Source: Clostridia bacterium (GTDB taxonomy: Bacteria > Bacillota > Clostridia > UBA1381). Taken from it: DNA of 7,310 bases. Location: assembly GCA_017521775.1 (NCBI GenBank), contig JAFXBO010000185.1, positions 1 through 7,310 of the forward strand, in the 5' to 3' direction. Shown in pieces: positions 6,471 to 7,310 of this stretch. The notes beneath the pieces are model-generated. The model worked only from the letters and a program-made list of their open reading frames with translations. It had not been told where the DNA came from and did no database searches. The first letter of the stretch is position 1. Each line of letters begins with the position of its first letter. The position numbers were made by a program, and so were the translations under genes.

Positions 6471-7310
6471 ACCAGACAAAATCAAATTCAAGGTCGCCAA
6501 TTCGAACTGTGTCGCCCTCATTTATTCCTGCTTGGGCCAAAGCATCTATAACTCCTCGTTGCTTTAGCGCTCTCTGGAAGAACTGCAAGCTCTCCTCGTC
6601 AGAGAAGTTCACGCTGCCTCCGACAGCTTCAATCCATGAGCCTGAAACAACAAAAACATCTTCGTCCATTGTGATTTCAAAGCCCTTGTCTGTAACATCA
6701 ATTTCAAAACCTTCGTCAATATCCATTTCAGGCTCATAAACTTGAATTGGAGGGAGTTTTTGAAGCTCTGAAAAAGCAAATTTCATAAGCTCATTAACAC
6801 CTTTTTTTGTCGCTGCAGATATTTCAAATAATGGATATCCAAGTTTTTGAATTTCAGCTTTAAATTCTTCATACGCATCAATATCCTGCAAAATATCTGT
6901 TTTGTTTGCTGCAACAATCTGAGGCCTGTCTTCAAGCTCCATATTGTATTTTGAAAGCTCTTCATTTATAATTCTAAAATCTTCGATAGGGTTTCTGCCC
7001 TCGATACAGGAAACATCAACAACATGGATTAAAAGTCTTGTCCTTTCAATGTGTCTTAGAAAATCGTGTCCCAAGCCGACACCCTCACTTGCGCCTTCAA
7101 TAATTCCAGGGATATCTGCCAAAACAAAGTTCATATGCTCTGCGATTTCAACAACACCTAAATTTGGCTCTAATGTTGTAAAATGGTAGTTTGCAATCTT
7201 TGGGTCTGCTTTGGTTGTTTGTGATAAAAGAGTTGATTTTCCGACATTAGGGAAACCTACCAAACCAACATCTGCTAACAATTTTAATTCTAAGATAACC
7301 TCTCGCTCAA
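6469..7310 (-). CDS. obg: GTPase Obg (5' end missing)
   Basis: Essential GTPase that binds the large ribosomal subunit late in assembly and links it to stress signals. The visible 279 residues begin E-R-E-V-I-L-E-L-K and run into the GTPase domain; the N-terminal glycine-rich Obg fold (about 155 residues) lies past the right edge. The reading frame is open to the edge, so the TTG at 7281 is an internal leucine, not a start. GTPase motifs in visible numbering: G1 GFPNVGKST (18-26), switch I FTTLEP (43-48), G3 DIPG (65-68) followed by [17 protein letters not shown]4 NKTD (135-138) and G5 SAATKKG (164-170). Residues about 209-279 form the OCT domain, with [14 protein letters not shown] and ending GDLEFDFVW; this domain is typical of Gram-positive Obg. 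In Firmicutes obg often follows rplU and rpmA, so those may lie to the right of this window. Confidence 0.97.
   Translation of the reverse strand, partial: EREVILELKLLADVGLVGFPNVGKSTLLSQTTKADPKIANYHFTTLEPNLGVVEIAEHMNFVLADIPGIIEGASEGVGLGHDFLRHIERTRLLIHVVDVSCIEGRNPIEDFRIINEELSKYNMELEDRPQIVAANKTDILQDIDAYEEFKAEIQKLGYPLFEISAATKKGVNELMKFAFSELQKLPPIQVYEPEMDIDEGFEIDVTDKGFEITMDEDVFVVSGSWIEAVGGSVNFSDEESLQFFQRALKQRGVIDALAQAGINEGDTVRIGDLEFDFVW

Noticed and set aside
6410..6739. Plus-strand open frame opposite mltG and obg
   Set aside because: It is a shadow frame antisense to two conserved genes; serine- and proline-rich translation is typical of antisense frames.
7279..7281. TTG as a start of a short Obg
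   Set aside because: The frame stays open to the right edge and the preceding residues E-R-E-V-I-L-E-L-K match the end of the Obg fold, so this is an internal Leu codon.

Overview
The window is one dense block of eight genes, all on the minus strand, read from the right edge to the left edge. It is AT-rich, with strong AAGGAG-type ribosome binding sites, an Obg GTPase carrying a C-terminal OCT domain, a DNA polymerase I whose proofreading domain has lost its catalytic residues, and TTG start codons. Together these suggest a low-GC Gram-positive bacterium (Firmicutes/Bacillota), most likely a Clostridia-class anaerobe. I cannot name the genus or species.

In order of transcription the genes are: obg (ribosome-associated GTPase, 5' part beyond the right edge), mltG (membrane-anchored endolytic murein transglycosylase), tadA (tRNA A34 deaminase), an unnamed 35-residue single-span membrane protein at 4884-4991, polA (DNA polymerase I), cca (tRNA nucleotidyltransferase, HD residues not visible), coaE (dephospho-CoA kinase), and a soluble-lytic-transglycosylase-like gene that runs off the left edge. 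Junctions are very tight: 12, 14, 2, 35 and 12 nt gaps, then two 4-nt overlaps (ATGA and TTGA). I see no terminator-like hairpin followed by a T-run and no convincing promoter between genes, so the whole window is best read as the inside of one polycistronic housekeeping unit. No stretch above 300 bases lacks a gene; the longest non-coding gap is 35 nt.

Functionally the cluster mixes ribosome assembly (Obg), tRNA maturation (TadA, Cca), DNA repair and replication (PolA), coenzyme A synthesis (CoaE) and two enzymes that cleave peptidoglycan glycan strands (MltG and the SLT protein). These are growth-linked core functions rather than a dedicated pathway. I found no RNA genes, mobile elements, CRISPR arrays or defence genes, and no evidence of an undescribed multi-gene system.

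The points most worth a second look are the 35-residue membrane protein between tadA and polA, the use of TTG starts by exactly the two peptidoglycan-cleaving enzymes (with the mltG start decided by its Shine-Dalgarno position), and a perfect 20-bp palindrome inside polA.
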